Shown here one piece after another: positions 1 to 7,319 of a stretch of DNA of 64,000 nucleotides. The stretch's first letter is position 1; each line of letters starts with the position of its first letter. A model generated the notes under the pieces. That model worked only from the letters and a program-made list of their open reading frames with translations, did no database searches and was not told where the DNA came from. The position numbers and the translations under genes were made by a program. This stretch comes from Candidatus Saccharimonadota bacterium. GTDB taxonomy: Bacteria > Patescibacteriota > Saccharimonadia > Saccharimonadales > Saccharimonadaceae. The stretch is from positions 1 through 64,000 of the forward strand of contig JAFWGN010000008.1 in the NCBI GenBank assembly GCA_017515285.1. Reading direction: 5' to 3'.

Positions 1-132
1 CACCGCCCGTCAAACCATGAGAGTCACCAACACCCGAAGTCCGTCTAGGCGGCCTAAGGTGGGGGAGATGATTGGGGTTAAGTCGTAACAAGGCATCGGT
101 ACGAGAACGTGTCGATGGATTACCTCCTTTCT
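1..132 (+). rRNA. rrs: 16S ribosomal RNA, 3' end (partial)
   Basis: The window opens inside the 3' minor domain of 16S rRNA. It contains the universal CACCGCCCGTC segment, the GAAGTC/GTCGTAACAAGG region around helix 44, and the terminal anti-Shine-Dalgarno sequence GGATTACCTCCTTTCT. The intact CCTCC shows that SD-led initiation is possible here, which fits the AGGAGG sites seen before several genes. No 23S gene follows; a terminator comes about 165 bp later. The 3' boundary is set by analogy with Bacillus (ACCUCCUUUCU) and may be off by a few bases. Confidence 0.97.
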
Positions 133-295
133 TGAGAAGGAACATAGACGCACGAAAGCGTAAGCTCGCGTGTAGTCAGGTCGGTCGTGATTGTGTAGTA
201 TAAGCTTAATACACAATTTTACCCGAAAGGGTGCGACAGGAAGCTTAAACGACGAACTTGAGATGAGATATTAATTGCACAATTAAATTGTTAAT

Positions 296-324
296 AAAAT
301 AATGCCCTTAGGGGCATTATTTTG
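296..324 (+). terminator. Rho-independent terminator after 16S rRNA
   Basis: A perfect stem AATGCCC/GGGGCATT with a TTA loop, flanked by A and T tracts, lies about 165 bp after the 16S 3' end. The intervening 133-295 contains small inverted repeats (for example around ACCCGAAAGGGT) that look like pre-rRNA processing stems, but no tRNA and no 23S start. The 16S gene is therefore its own transcription unit. Confidence 0.85.
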
Positions 325-371
325 TAGATTTTATTTCATCTAAAATCTTAAATTCTTGTTATAATGTTTTT

Positions 372-905
372 ATGGAAGATACGAGAAATTTGGTGGATGA
401 ATACAAAGGTTTAACGAATGAACAAGTTTTTGAGGCACTGAGTATGAAAAGAAATGAGCTTGAGGTTGCGATCGAGAATGTTGAACACGATTTTAATGTG
501 GGGACGATCGTTCGGAGTGCGAATAGTTTTAATGTGCGGAAAGTGCATATAATAGGGAGAAGAAAGTATAATCGAAGAGGCGCGATGTGTACGGATAAAT
601 ATCTCGAGATAAAGTATTGGACGGATTTTAAGGATTTTATTCAGGACCAGAAAGAACGAGGACGGGAAGTGGTCGCTATTGAGAACAATACGCCCAGGGC
701 GACGGGGCTTGTGAGTAAAAAATTTGTTCAGAAAACGACGCTTGTGTTTGGGAGTGAGGGGAATGGAATTACGGCGGAGCTGTTAGAGGAGGCGGGTGAT
801 GTTAGGTTTATCGAGAGTTTTGGTTCAACAAGGAGCGTCAACGTGGGTGTGGCGGCGGGGATTGCGATGTATGAGTGGGCGAGACAGTGCGTCCTTGAAG
901 ATTAG
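372..905 (+). CDS. TrmH/SpoU-family (SPOUT) RNA 2'-O-methyltransferase
   Basis: This 177-aa protein has the three SpoU motifs in order: N-terminal NVGTIVRSANSF (near residue 43), VFGSEGNGI (near 128) and SVNVGVAAGIAMYEW at the C-terminus. These form the trefoil-knot SAM site that methylates a ribose 2'-OH in tRNA or rRNA. It is a minimal catalytic SPOUT domain without an L30e-type RNA-binding extension, so the substrate cannot be assigned. The start is firm: TATAAT at 360-365 ends 6 nt before the ATG, so the mRNA is probably leaderless. The stop overlaps the stop of the convergent membrane-protein gene by 4 nt. Confidence 0.9.
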   Translation: MEDTRNLVDEYKGLTNEQVFEALSMKRNELEVAIENVEHDFNVGTIVRSANSFNVRKVHIIGRRKYNRRGAMCTDKYLEIKYWTDFKDFIQDQKERGREVVAIENNTPRATGLVSKKFVQKTTLVFGSEGNGITAELLEEAGDVRFIESFGSTRSVNVGVAAGIAMYEWARQCVLED

Positions 906-1129
906 CGAGGAAAAATTAGTTTCACGAAGGCGGTTAGAATTGCCGTGTGGAGGTTGGTCATGATGAGAAAACCGAGGGCAATAGCGATAATGCCGGCGAG
1001 CTTTACCTTGTCATAAGAATGAACGCCATGGGCTAGGTTCTCGGCGATTGGACGGTAAAAAACAACGCAGGCGCCACCGCCGGCGAGGATTAGGAGTCCA
1101 ATGAAAAAAGCGCCGAAATCGAAATTCAT
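902..1129 (-). CDS. Small two-helix membrane protein, unknown function
   Basis: A 75-aa product beginning MNFDFGAFF. Two hydrophobic segments are visible (about residues 5-24 and 44-60), separated by a short polar loop with HGVHSYDK, so it should be a hairpin inner-membrane protein. I do not recognise a family. An upstream in-frame ATG at 1153 exists, but ATG 1129 is preferred because a TATAAT (1136-1141 on the minus strand) lies exactly 6 nt upstream, the leaderless arrangement seen at many other genes here. It lies downstream of the tRNA-Ile/Ala genes on the same strand but has its own promoter. Confidence 0.6.
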   Translation of the reverse strand: MNFDFGAFFIGLLILAGGGACVVFYRPIAENLAHGVHSYDKVKLAGIIAIALGFLIMTNLHTAILTAFVKLIFPR

Positions 1130-1185
1130 AAAGATATTATAACAAAAAATCACCTGGATTAAAACAGGGATTTAAAGGCTGAAGT

Positions 1186-1262
1186 TGGTGGGGTTATGTG
1201 GACTTGAACCACAGACCTCGTCATTATCAGTGACGCGCTCTAACCAGCTGAGCTATAACCCC
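1186..1262 (-). tRNA. tRNA-Ile (GAT)
   Basis: A 77-nt cloverleaf with acceptor stem GGGGTTA/TAACCCC, discriminator A, encoded CCA, D-arm AGCTCAGCTGG, anticodon loop CTGATAA (anticodon GAT) and T-loop GGTTCAAGTCC. It is followed directly by tRNA-Ala on the same strand. In most bacteria this Ile/Ala pair sits in the 16S-23S spacer; here it is 1 kb away and antisense to 16S. Confidence 0.96.
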
Positions 1263-1272
1263 GAACTGTTGA

Positions 1273-1349
1273 TGGTGGAGTAACAGGGACTCTAACCCTG
1301 GACCTCCGCCTTGCAAAGGCGGCGCTCTAAACAACTGAGCTATTACCCC
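1273..1349 (-). tRNA. tRNA-Ala (TGC)
   Basis: A 77-nt cloverleaf with anticodon stem CCGCC/GGCGG around loop TTTGCAA (anticodon TGC) and encoded CCA. The acceptor pair GGGGTAA/TTACTCC contains G3:U70, the main alanyl-tRNA synthetase identity element, which confirms the assignment. It is transcribed first in the Ala-Ile pair. Confidence 0.96.
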
Positions 1350-1359
1350 AGTGGTTTAT

Positions 1360-1388
1360 ATTTTACTCTATTTGGTTGAAAATTGCAA
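1360..1388 (-). promoter_or_regulatory. Sigma-70-type promoter of the tRNA-Ala/tRNA-Ile unit
   Basis: Minus-strand TTGCAA (1383-1388) and TAAAAT (1360-1365) are separated by exactly 17 nt. The -10 lies about 10 nt upstream of the mature tRNA-Ala 5' end. Confidence 0.7.
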
Positions 1389-1589
1389 GACCAAGATAAG
1401 ATGAAACCGCCGAGGACTATGGCGGTTTCAAAGGTCAATATTTGAACAACCTCGCAGTTTTCGGTTTGTTCAAATTACGTCTATTATATATCATAAAGCG
1501 AATATTGTAAAGAACCCTAATCGGAAAGATTTCCACAGGGAAGGGGAATAATCCACATATATTATAACATAAAGCGTAAAAATTAATAC
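1389..1589. other. Intergenic region with two strong hairpins
   Basis: No gene is visible. It holds two perfect inverted repeats: GAAACCGCC/GGCGGTTTC at 1403-1429 and TTTGAACAA/TTGTTCAAA at 1441-1474. Neither is followed by a proper T-run on the plus strand. An A+T-rich stretch and a TTTCCACAGG...AATCCACAT segment near 1530-1560 follow. The paired hairpins could be a small structured RNA, but I cannot assign it to a class. Confidence 0.4.
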
Positions 1590-1618
1590 TTGACAAAACG
1601 GAAGCGTTATGGTAAAAT
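1590..1618 (+). promoter_or_regulatory. Consensus promoter for the KGG-domain gene
   Basis: A perfect TTGACA (1590-1595), 17-nt spacer and TAAAAT (1613-1618). It drives the small KGG-repeat protein gene at 1688 through a roughly 60-nt leader with an AGAAGGAGAA ribosome-binding site. The near-ideal boxes suggest strong expression. Confidence 0.8.
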
Positions 1619-1687
1619 AAGCATAATCATCCAAAATAGGGTGGGTTAGTTTAAGATAATAATGGTGGGCAGAAGGAGAATACTAAA

Positions 1688-1888
1688 ATGGCTGGAACTA
1701 AAGCTGGTGGTCTCAAAGCTGCCGCAACTAATAAAGCCAAATACGGTAAGGCTTTCTATGCTAATATTGGCCGCAAGGGCGGTCAAAACGGGCATACGGG
1801 CGGATTTGCCGCAAACCCGGCGTTAGCTAAAATTGCTGGCGCTAAGGGCGGACGCATTTCGCGCCGTGGTCCTGCGAAAAAGCATTAG
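1688..1888 (+). CDS. KGG-domain (YciG/con-10-like) small basic stress protein
   Basis: A 66-aa, Gly/Ala/Lys-rich protein with repeated GRKGGQ.G and GAKGGR motifs, the signature of the KGG/stress-induced (YciG, Con-10) family. Such proteins are small and disordered and are linked to stress or DNA binding, but their exact function is unknown. The strong upstream promoter, an AAGGAG site at usual spacing and a terminator directly after the stop make this a short monocistronic, probably highly expressed unit. Codons are less G-rich than in neighbouring genes, consistent with high expression. Confidence 0.75.
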   Translation: MAGTKAGGLKAAATNKAKYGKAFYANIGRKGGQNGHTGGFAANPALAKIAGAKGGRISRRGPAKKH

Positions 1889-1902
1889 GAAGAATTCAAA
1901 TC

Positions 1903-1932
1903 AAAAAAAGTCACGGGAACGTGACTTTTTTT
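1903..1932 (+). terminator. Rho-independent terminator after the KGG-protein gene
   Basis: A perfect 13-bp stem including AGTCACG/CGTGACT with loop GGAA. It has A7 before and T7 after, so it can work in both directions. Confidence 0.9.
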
Positions 1933-2032
1933 GATGGTTACCGGGCGGGAAGAGAGAAAAACTTATGTTTGCAATAATGGATTTTATCTATATACTAGAG
2001 ATAATTACTAACGAAAGGAGGTAAAAATAACA

Positions 2033-2368
2033 ATGAACGAGTATCAGGACCAAGCAGCCAAATTCGACCTTTTTAGGGCGACGGGGAATTATGATACCGT
2101 AGCTTTTGTCGAGAAAGTCTTGGGGCTCGTTGGGGAGGCCGGAGAGACGGCCGATAAGGTCAAGAAAATACTCCGAGATAAGGAGGGGAGGATTTCGGAG
2201 GAAGATAAACTTGAGATTGTGAAAGAATTGGGGGACGTGCTTTGGTATGTGGCGAACGTGGCGAGATACCTCGATACGCCGCTTGAGAAAGTCGCCAGAC
2301 TCAATCTTGAGAAGTTAGAGGACAGATACCAACGTAACCTTATCCATGGAGAAGGAGATAATAGATAA
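2033..2368 (+). CDS. MazG-like nucleotide pyrophosphohydrolase
   Basis: A 111-aa protein with the all-alpha NTP pyrophosphohydrolase pattern: GLVGEAGETADKVKK (near residue 31) and VKELGDVLWYVANVA (near 63) supply the E..E/E..D metal-binding clusters. Family members hydrolyse (d)NTPs to NMP and pyrophosphate, often for pool cleaning. A promoter (TTGCAA 1969-1974, 16-nt gap, TATACT 1991-1996) and an AAAGGAGG site precede the ATG. Single-domain length fits the MazG-like/dUTPase-like superfamily rather than two-domain E. coli MazG, so substrate is open. Confidence 0.8.
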   Translation: MNEYQDQAAKFDLFRATGNYDTVAFVEKVLGLVGEAGETADKVKKILRDKEGRISEEDKLEIVKELGDVLWYVANVARYLDTPLEKVARLNLEKLEDRYQRNLIHGEGDNR

Positions 2369-2448
2369 TGATTTTTAAGTTCCCACTTTGGACCGTCAGG
2401 ATGATTTGGAATCCGTTTCAGAAGCAGCAACGGGTTTATTGGGCCTAG

Positions 2449-2940
2449 CTACTTTTTATAGAACTTTTGGCAAAAGGGGCAAAAAAGACTCTCTTTCGAG
2501 ACTTCGAGGCAGGAAAGTCCGCAAGTCTTACAGAGGGTTTTTTGGTGGACCCAGTCGCGGTAAGTGTTTAGCTCCGCTTCGGCGAGCTCTTCATCGAAGG
2601 GGACGTTATAGAGTTCGCAGAGTTCGCGAGTTTTTTCCCAGGCGTCGCGTTCGATTTGGAGGCGTTCGAGAGAGCGGTTGAAGGTAAAATGGCCGAGAAG
2701 CGCGTGAGCGAGTTCGTGAAGAAGGAGGAGCCGGAAGTTCTCGTTCGCTTCGAGGTAGGTGATTGAGCGCTTGGGACGGAAGAGGAATTTGCGGCCGGGT
2801 TTAAAGGAGAGGTCGGGATGGTCGGATTTGAGGGTTTCGAGGAAGGCGAGATTTTTTTCCGAGAGAAGGGAGGCTTCCGGCTGGGGGGCGGGGGGAGTTT
2901 TTTGGTTGCGGACATTGTCGGAGAAAACGGAAGCTGGCAT
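2449..2940 (-). CDS. Putative zinc metallopeptidase (HELAH) with C-terminal zinc ribbon
   Basis: A 163-aa protein. The helix LLLLHELAHALLGH (about residues 71-84) carries the HExxH zinc-protease motif in the style of M78/ImmA-IrrE and SprT-like gluzincins. The C-terminus has CKTCG...CPFC (about residues 138-157), a treble-clef or rubredoxin-like zinc ribbon. An acidic stretch (FDEELAEAELNTY) may supply the third zinc ligand. No signal peptide is seen, so it is probably cytoplasmic. A TATAAT lies just upstream of the ATG. It diverges from rpsA. The family is likely, the substrate unknown. Confidence 0.65.
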   Translation of the reverse strand: MPASVFSDNVRNQKTPPAPQPEASLLSEKNLAFLETLKSDHPDLSFKPGRKFLFRPKRSITYLEANENFRLLLLHELAHALLGHFTFNRSLERLQIERDAWEKTRELCELYNVPFDEELAEAELNTYRDWVHQKTLCKTCGLSCLEVSKESLFCPFCQKFYKK

Positions 2941-2963
2941 ATTGGTATTATTATACCAGACAT

Positions 2964-3073
2964 TTACAACTAGTGTCAGATTTGATATAATTTAGGAATA
3001 TTCGGGCTTGCTCAAGAGGAGTTTTTAGAGAGACTTTTGTTGAGTAAGTCCGAAGGAAGGAATAATAACTATA
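2964..3073 (+). promoter_or_regulatory. rpsA promoter and structured leader
   Basis: TTACAA (2964-2969), a 16-nt spacer and TATAAT (2986-2991) form the promoter. The roughly 75-nt leader folds into a 12-bp stem, 3004-3015 with 3040-3051 (GGGCTTGCTCAA/TTGAGTAAGTCC, two G-U pairs), followed by AAGGAAGG and the ATG. A stem just before the S1 start is a plausible autoregulatory target, since S1 represses its own translation in E. coli. That role is inferred. Confidence 0.55.
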
Positions 3074-4141
3074 ATGGCTAATGCCAAAAAAATCAGCTTT
3101 GACGAGCTCCTTGAGAAAAATGAGGGTCTCGCCAAGAAAACCGTGGTTGGAGATACGCTTAAAGGTATCGTGACTTCGGTTAAAAAACACGAAATTTTAA
3201 TCGACCTCGGGGTTCAGGGAACTGGGCTCGTGTCGAGGAAAGAGGCGTCGTTTGCGCGCAATCTTAACGTCGGGGACGAAGTTACGGCTTCGGTTATCGA
3301 CGCGGAAATGCCGGATGGAACCGTGCTTCTTTCGCTCCGTAAGGCCGTGAAAGATAAGGGTTGGGACGAACTTCAAGCCAAGTTTGATAATGCGGAAATC
3401 GTTGAGGTGGTTCCGTTTGACGCGAACCGCGGCGGACTTCTCGTTGAATACGAAGGAATCCGCGGATTCTTGCCGGTGTCGCAACTTTCGGCGGAACACT
3501 ATCCGAGAGTTGGTTCGGCGGACAAGGATGAAATCTTGCAACGTTTGAACTCGCTCGTTGGGCAACCGATTAGGGTCCGAATTCTTGACGCGAATAAGAG
3601 AGAAAATAAACTTATTTTCTCCGAGAAGGAAGCGATTAAAGACGGCCTCGCGGCGAGATTTGCCGAACTTAAAGTTGGCGACGTCGTTAAGGGTGTCGTT
3701 ACGGGAGTTGTTGATTTTGGCGTGTTCGTTAATGTGGACGGAATCGAAGGACTTATTCACATTTCCGAGATTTCTTGGGAAAGAGTGAACAGTCCGTCGG
3801 ATTACGTCAAGGTTGGCGATACGGTTGACGCGAAGATTATTGCGATTGACAAAGAGCGCTTGTCGCTTTCGATGAAACAACTAGTGGAAGACCCGTGGCT
3901 TAACGAGGTCGAAGGACTCAAGAAAGGGTCGAAGGTTGAGGGAACTGTAACGAGAATTACTCCGTTCGGAGCGTTCGTTCAGATTTCTCCGGCAGTTGAG
4001 GCCTTGGTTCACGTTTCGGAACTCGGTGAGGGAAGCGACGTTGACCCAGAGAAGGTCTTTACGCTTAACGAGCGCAAGAGCTTTAAGGTCCTCGATATTG
4101 ATAAGGAAGGTCGAAAAATCTCTCTTTCGATTGCGAGATAG
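3074..4141 (+). CDS. rpsA: 30S ribosomal protein S1
   Basis: A 355-aa protein made of four S1/OB-fold repeats. Repeat starts are visible as VGDTLKGIVTSVKKHEILIDLG, a divergent second copy, VGDVVKGVVTGVVDFGVFVNV and KGSKVEGTVTRITPFGAFVQI; the last two carry the FGxFV and hxLIHISE cores. Four repeats match the shorter S1 of Gram-positive and CPR bacteria rather than the six of E. coli. The protein binds mRNA and helps load it on the 30S subunit. The gene is monocistronic, with a structured leader and its own terminator. Confidence 0.93.
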   Translation: MANAKKISFDELLEKNEGLAKKTVVGDTLKGIVTSVKKHEILIDLGVQGTGLVSRKEASFARNLNVGDEVTASVIDAEMPDGTVLLSLRKAVKDKGWDELQAKFDNAEIVEVVPFDANRGGLLVEYEGIRGFLPVSQLSAEHYPRVGSADKDEILQRLNSLVGQPIRVRILDANKRENKLIFSEKEAIKDGLAARFAELKVGDVVKGVVTGVVDFGVFVNVDGIEGLIHISEISWERVNSPSDYVKVGDTVDAKIIAIDKERLSLSMKQLVEDPWLNEVEGLKKGSKVEGTVTRITPFGAFVQISPAVEALVHVSELGEGSDVDPEKVFTLNERKSFKVLDIDKEGRKISLSIAR

Positions 4142-4146
4142 TCTTG

Positions 4147-4175
4147 AAAGCCCCTACCTTATAGATAGGGGCTTT
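4147..4175 (+). terminator. rpsA terminator
   Basis: A hairpin AAGCCCCTA/TAGGGGCTT followed by TTTTT lies 5 nt after the rpsA stop. Confidence 0.85.
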
Positions 4176-4195
4176 TTGATGTTTTTTTGATAATA

Positions 4196-4214
4196 GAAAA
4201 AGACCCTAAAGGGT
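4196..4214 (-). terminator. Terminator for tRNA-Asn
   Basis: On the minus strand, GACCC-TTTA-GGGTC followed by TTTTTC lies about 10 nt after the tRNA-Asn CCA end. Confidence 0.65.
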
Positions 4215-4223
4215 CGATTCTTG

Positions 4224-4298
4224 TGGCTCCCGGGACTGGGCTCGAACCAGCAACCTCGAAGTTAACAGCTTCTTGCTCCACCATTGAGCTACCCGGGA
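4224..4298 (-). tRNA. tRNA-Asn (GTT)
   Basis: A 75-nt cloverleaf with acceptor TCCCGGG/CCCGGGA, discriminator G, encoded CCA, anticodon loop CTGTTAA (anticodon GTT) and T-arm GGTTCGAGCC. The 27-43 position of the anticodon stem is an A-G mismatch, a minor oddity. A minus-strand promoter (TTGAAT, 17 nt, TATAAT) lies just upstream of its 5' end. Confidence 0.93.
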
Positions 4299-4414
4299 TT
4301 ATCAAGGAACATTGCTATTATATCTCAAAAGAAGATTATATTCAAGGGGAATCTTGGCAGAAATTAAGGTTTGTGGTAAAATGGAAAGATAAGTAAAAGA
4401 AAGGAGCGTTTTTG

Positions 4415-6190
4415 ATGGCAGGGGCAGAAACAAAAGTGATTCAGATTGCCGGTTCGATTACGGTGGATGAGCTCGCAAAGGCGCTCGGACTTTCGGTAAC
4501 GTCGCTGATTGGGGAACTCTTTAAGGAGGGGATTGTGGCGACGATAAACCAGCGACTCGATTTTGATACGGCGGCGTTGATTTTGGATGAACTTGAGATT
4601 AAGGGGGTGAAACTCGAGAAAAAGAATACAACGACGCAGATTTCTGAACATAAGCGGGAGCTTTCCGATAAAGCGGTGACGAGACCGCCGGTGGTGGCGG
4701 TTATGGGGCACGTCGATCACGGAAAGACGACGTTGCTCGACACACTGTTTCATAAGAAAACGGTTGAGGGGGAGGCCGGGGGTATTACGCAGCATATTTC
4801 CGCTTATCAGCTTGAATATCAGGACCGGAAGATTACTTTTCTCGATACGCCGGGACACGAGGCTTTTGCGGCGATTCGACAGCACGGGGCAATGCTTACG
4901 GATATTGTCGTTATTGTCGTTGCGGCGGATGATGGGGTGAAACCGCAGACAGTCGAGGCGATTAAATTTGCGCAGGGGGCGAATGCAAAAATTATCGTGG
5001 CGATCAATAAAATTGATCGGGAGGGGGCGGATATTCCGCGGACGATGGCGGATCTTTCGCAACACGGACTACAACCGGAAGAGTGGGGCGGAGACATTAC
5101 TATGGTTCCGATTTCTGCGAAAAGGGGAGATAACCTTGAGAAGTTGCTCGATATGATTCTTTTAACTTCGGACATTGAGGAACTTAAAGCGGACGTGGAA
5201 ATTCCGAGCGAGGGGCTCGTGATTGAAAGCCATATGGAGATGGGAAAGGGGAGCGTGGTTAATCTTCTCGTTACGGGAGGGGAACTTAAGACTGGAGAAT
5301 TTATCGTTGCGGGGACGACGTATGCGAAAATTCGGACGATGCTCGACTTTAGGGGCAAGCCCAAGGGAAAGGCGACGCCTTCGACACCGGTTACGGTAAC
5401 CGGATTTAAGGAGCTTCCGAACTTTGGCGATTCGTTCGTTGAGGTTAAAGATGAGAAGACGGCAAGGAAGATGGCGCTACTTAACGCGCAAGCGGCGCAG
5501 AATGCCAATGCAAGTGCGAACGTTACTTCGACGGATTTGCTACGAATGATGAACGTGGCGGATAATTCAAAAGTCTTTAACGTCATCATTAAGGGCGACG
5601 TACTCGGGTCCGTGACTTCGGTGGTGGATTCGTTGAAGATGATTGATACGAACGGGGAGATTACGCTGAATATTGTCGCGGCGGGAGTGGGGGACGTGAC
5701 GGAGAATGATGTTTATATGGCCGAGGGGGGAGAGACGGTGATTTATGGATTTAACGTTAATGTGCCGACGAATATTGCAAAGATGGCGGCGAGAGATAAG
5801 GTTAAAATTAAGAATTATCGTGTGATTTATGAGCTGCTTGACGATGCAAAGTCGGAAATGGAAGAATTGTTGCCGGCGGAAGTCGTCGAGGAAGAGAAGG
5901 GGGAGATGAAAGTGCTTGGGGTCTTTAGGACCGAGCGAACGGCGATTATTGCGGGGGGCGAAGTGCTTCGCGGAGAAGTGAAGCCGAAGATGCTTGCAAG
6001 AGTGATGCGGGGGAAAGAACTTGTTGGGGAAGTTGAAGTTGAGAGCGTCCAAAAGGAGCGCATGGCGGTTGACTCGTTAGCGGCGGGAGAGACGGGGGGA
6101 ATTGCGCTTAAACTCGAGAAGCGACTGGTTGTCGAAATAAATGACCGATTGAAATTCTTTACAAGAGAATTGAAAAAGCGGAAATTGTAA
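4415..6190 (+). CDS. infB: Translation initiation factor IF-2
   Basis: A 591-aa GTPase. A short IF2_N domain (ITVDELAKALG, about 15-60) is followed by the G domain: G1 GHVDHGKTT, switch II DTPGHEAF, G4 NKID and G5 near PISAKRGD. Domains II-IV include the C-terminal fMet-tRNA-binding barrel (VLGVFRTERTAIIAGG...). It brings fMet-tRNA to the 30S subunit and promotes subunit joining. It lacks the long charged N-terminus of E. coli IF2, as in other reduced bacteria. ATG 4415 is chosen over an in-frame TTG at 4412 because AAGGAG (4401-4406) gives 8-nt spacing. Confidence 0.96.
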   Translation: MAGAETKVIQIAGSITVDELAKALGLSVTSLIGELFKEGIVATINQRLDFDTAALILDELEIKGVKLEKKNTTTQISEHKRELSDKAVTRPPVVAVMGHVDHGKTTLLDTLFHKKTVEGEAGGITQHISAYQLEYQDRKITFLDTPGHEAFAAIRQHGAMLTDIVVIVVAADDGVKPQTVEAIKFAQGANAKIIVAINKIDREGADIPRTMADLSQHGLQPEEWGGDITMVPISAKRGDNLEKLLDMILLTSDIEELKADVEIPSEGLVIESHMEMGKGSVVNLLVTGGELKTGEFIVAGTTYAKIRTMLDFRGKPKGKATPSTPVTVTGFKELPNFGDSFVEVKDEKTARKMALLNAQAAQNANASANVTSTDLLRMMNVADNSKVFNVIIKGDVLGSVTSVVDSLKMIDTNGEITLNIVAAGVGDVTENDVYMAEGGETVIYGFNVNVPTNIAKMAARDKVKIKNYRVIYELLDDAKSEMEELLPAEVVEEEKGEMKVLGVFRTERTAIIAGGEVLRGEVKPKMLARVMRGKELVGEVEVESVQKERMAVDSLAAGETGGIALKLEKRLVVEINDRLKFFTRELKKRKL

Positions 6191-6213
6191 AATAAAACAG
6201 TAGGAGGTAAAAA

Positions 6214-6504
6214 ATGGAATTTGACGAGGCTTTTCTTAAAGAAGTGGGGCTTGCGGTGATGCCGGAAACGCAGAGAAAAGCGTTTCTTGACTATGTTCAG
6301 GAAGAACTGGAGGTGAGAGTGGGGGAAGAGATTGCGGCAGGGTTGACGGAAGAGAAGATGCGCGAATTTGAGGCGGCAAAGACGGACGAAGAGACGGAGA
6401 AATGGCTTAATGAGAATAAGCCAAACTATCGCGAGATTATTGAACAACAAATTCGTCAGCTTAAAGACGAGATTTCGAGAAATCGAGAAAGGATTCTTGA
6501 TTAG
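6214..6504 (+). CDS. DUF5663-type small alpha-helical protein
   Basis: A 96-aa, highly charged helical protein with an AGGAGG site 7 nt before the ATG. It shows the pattern seen in CPR DUF5663 proteins: an LPE..R..FL....EELE.RVG.....GL....M.EFE segment, then a WLNENKPNYREII segment ending in a coiled-coil-like C-terminus (about residues 70-96). It is probably cotranscribed with infB 23 nt upstream. The function is unknown. The family assignment comes from remembered pattern and is moderately sure. The protein at 15728 shares the first half of this pattern. Confidence 0.6.
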   Translation: MEFDEAFLKEVGLAVMPETQRKAFLDYVQEELEVRVGEEIAAGLTEEKMREFEAAKTDEETEKWLNENKPNYREIIEQQIRQLKDEISRNRERILD

Positions 6505-7319
6505 CCTTTGAGGCCGTTTAGAAAGCTCCTCGCGTCCATGGGCTTTCTGGAGAGTGGCTGCAACTTGTCGATGACGACGAAATTATTGTCGGCACATTTG
6601 ATGAATAAAGATTTTTTTGCGTCCGGACAAGAGTTTTCAATATGGGCGGAGAGAATTATTACGTCTTGAGCAAAAAAATTATACTTTGGCTTTGGGAAAC
6701 CTTGGAAGGCGACGATTTTTCTTAAAGTTTTTTCGGCGGAATCGGTTTCGGGAGAAAGGAAGGACATTGATTTGTCTAGTTTTTGAGTGAAAGTTGCGGC
6801 ATCGTCAACCTGTTCGCGGTATTCTGGAAAAAGATTTTGATCGGGGGAGGTATGAAATGACTCGAAGGTTGGAAGATTTTTAACCAGCCAAGAAGCGCCG
6901 GCGGTGGCGAGAGCTTCGTAGATTGCGGACTTGTCGAGCGGGAGGCTTTCACAAGTTTCTTGGTGGTAAATTGGGCCAGCATCCATTTTTTTGACAAGTT
7001 TCATTATAGAGACAGAGAAATCGGAATCGCCGGCGAGAATTGCGGACTCGATTGGGGAAGCGCCACGGTATTTGGGTAGTAGGGAAGGGTGGAGATTCAA
7101 AATCCCTTCGGGTTCAAAGAGGCTTAAAACGTCTTCTTTAATTAGGACGCCGAACGAGGCGAGGATGCCGAGGGCGTCGGGATGTTCGCGTTTTAGGGAT
7201 TTGACGGTTTCTAGGTCCTCTTTGGTGCGAGCATGAAAAAGGAGTTCGGTGCTTTGCTCGAGGACTTTTAGGGTTGTGTCGGCGAGAGGGCCATTTCCGA
7301 AGAAGATTATTTTAGGCAT
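6501..7319 (-). CDS. fmt: Methionyl-tRNA formyltransferase
   Basis: A 272-aa enzyme that formylates initiator Met-tRNA using 10-formyl-THF. It shows the N-terminal Rossmann core (MPKIIFFGNGPLA), the catalytic loop with LNLHPSLLPKYRGASPIESAIL (Asn, His and downstream Asp) and MDAGPIYHQE. The C-terminal OB domain appears shortened and diverged. The start is ambiguous among 7328, 7325 and 7319; MPKII fits the family best. It overlaps the end of def by 8 nt, the usual def-fmt pairing, with priA upstream on the same strand. Confidence 0.92.
   Translation of the reverse strand: MPKIIFFGNGPLADTTLKVLEQSTELLFHARTKEDLETVKSLKREHPDALGILASFGVLIKEDVLSLFEPEGILNLHPSLLPKYRGASPIESAILAGDSDFSVSIMKLVKKMDAGPIYHQETCESLPLDKSAIYEALATAGASWLVKNLPTFESFHTSPDQNLFPEYREQVDDAATFTQKLDKSMSFLSPETDSAEKTLRKIVAFQGFPKPKYNFFAQDVIILSAHIENSCPDAKKSLFIKCADNNFVVIDKLQPLSRKPMDARSFLNGLKG

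Noticed and set aside
2388-2681. Plus-strand ORF rich in Arg opposite the metallopeptidase
   Set aside because: Its composition is the antisense of a real gene; the minus-strand frame has the HExxH and CxxC motifs.
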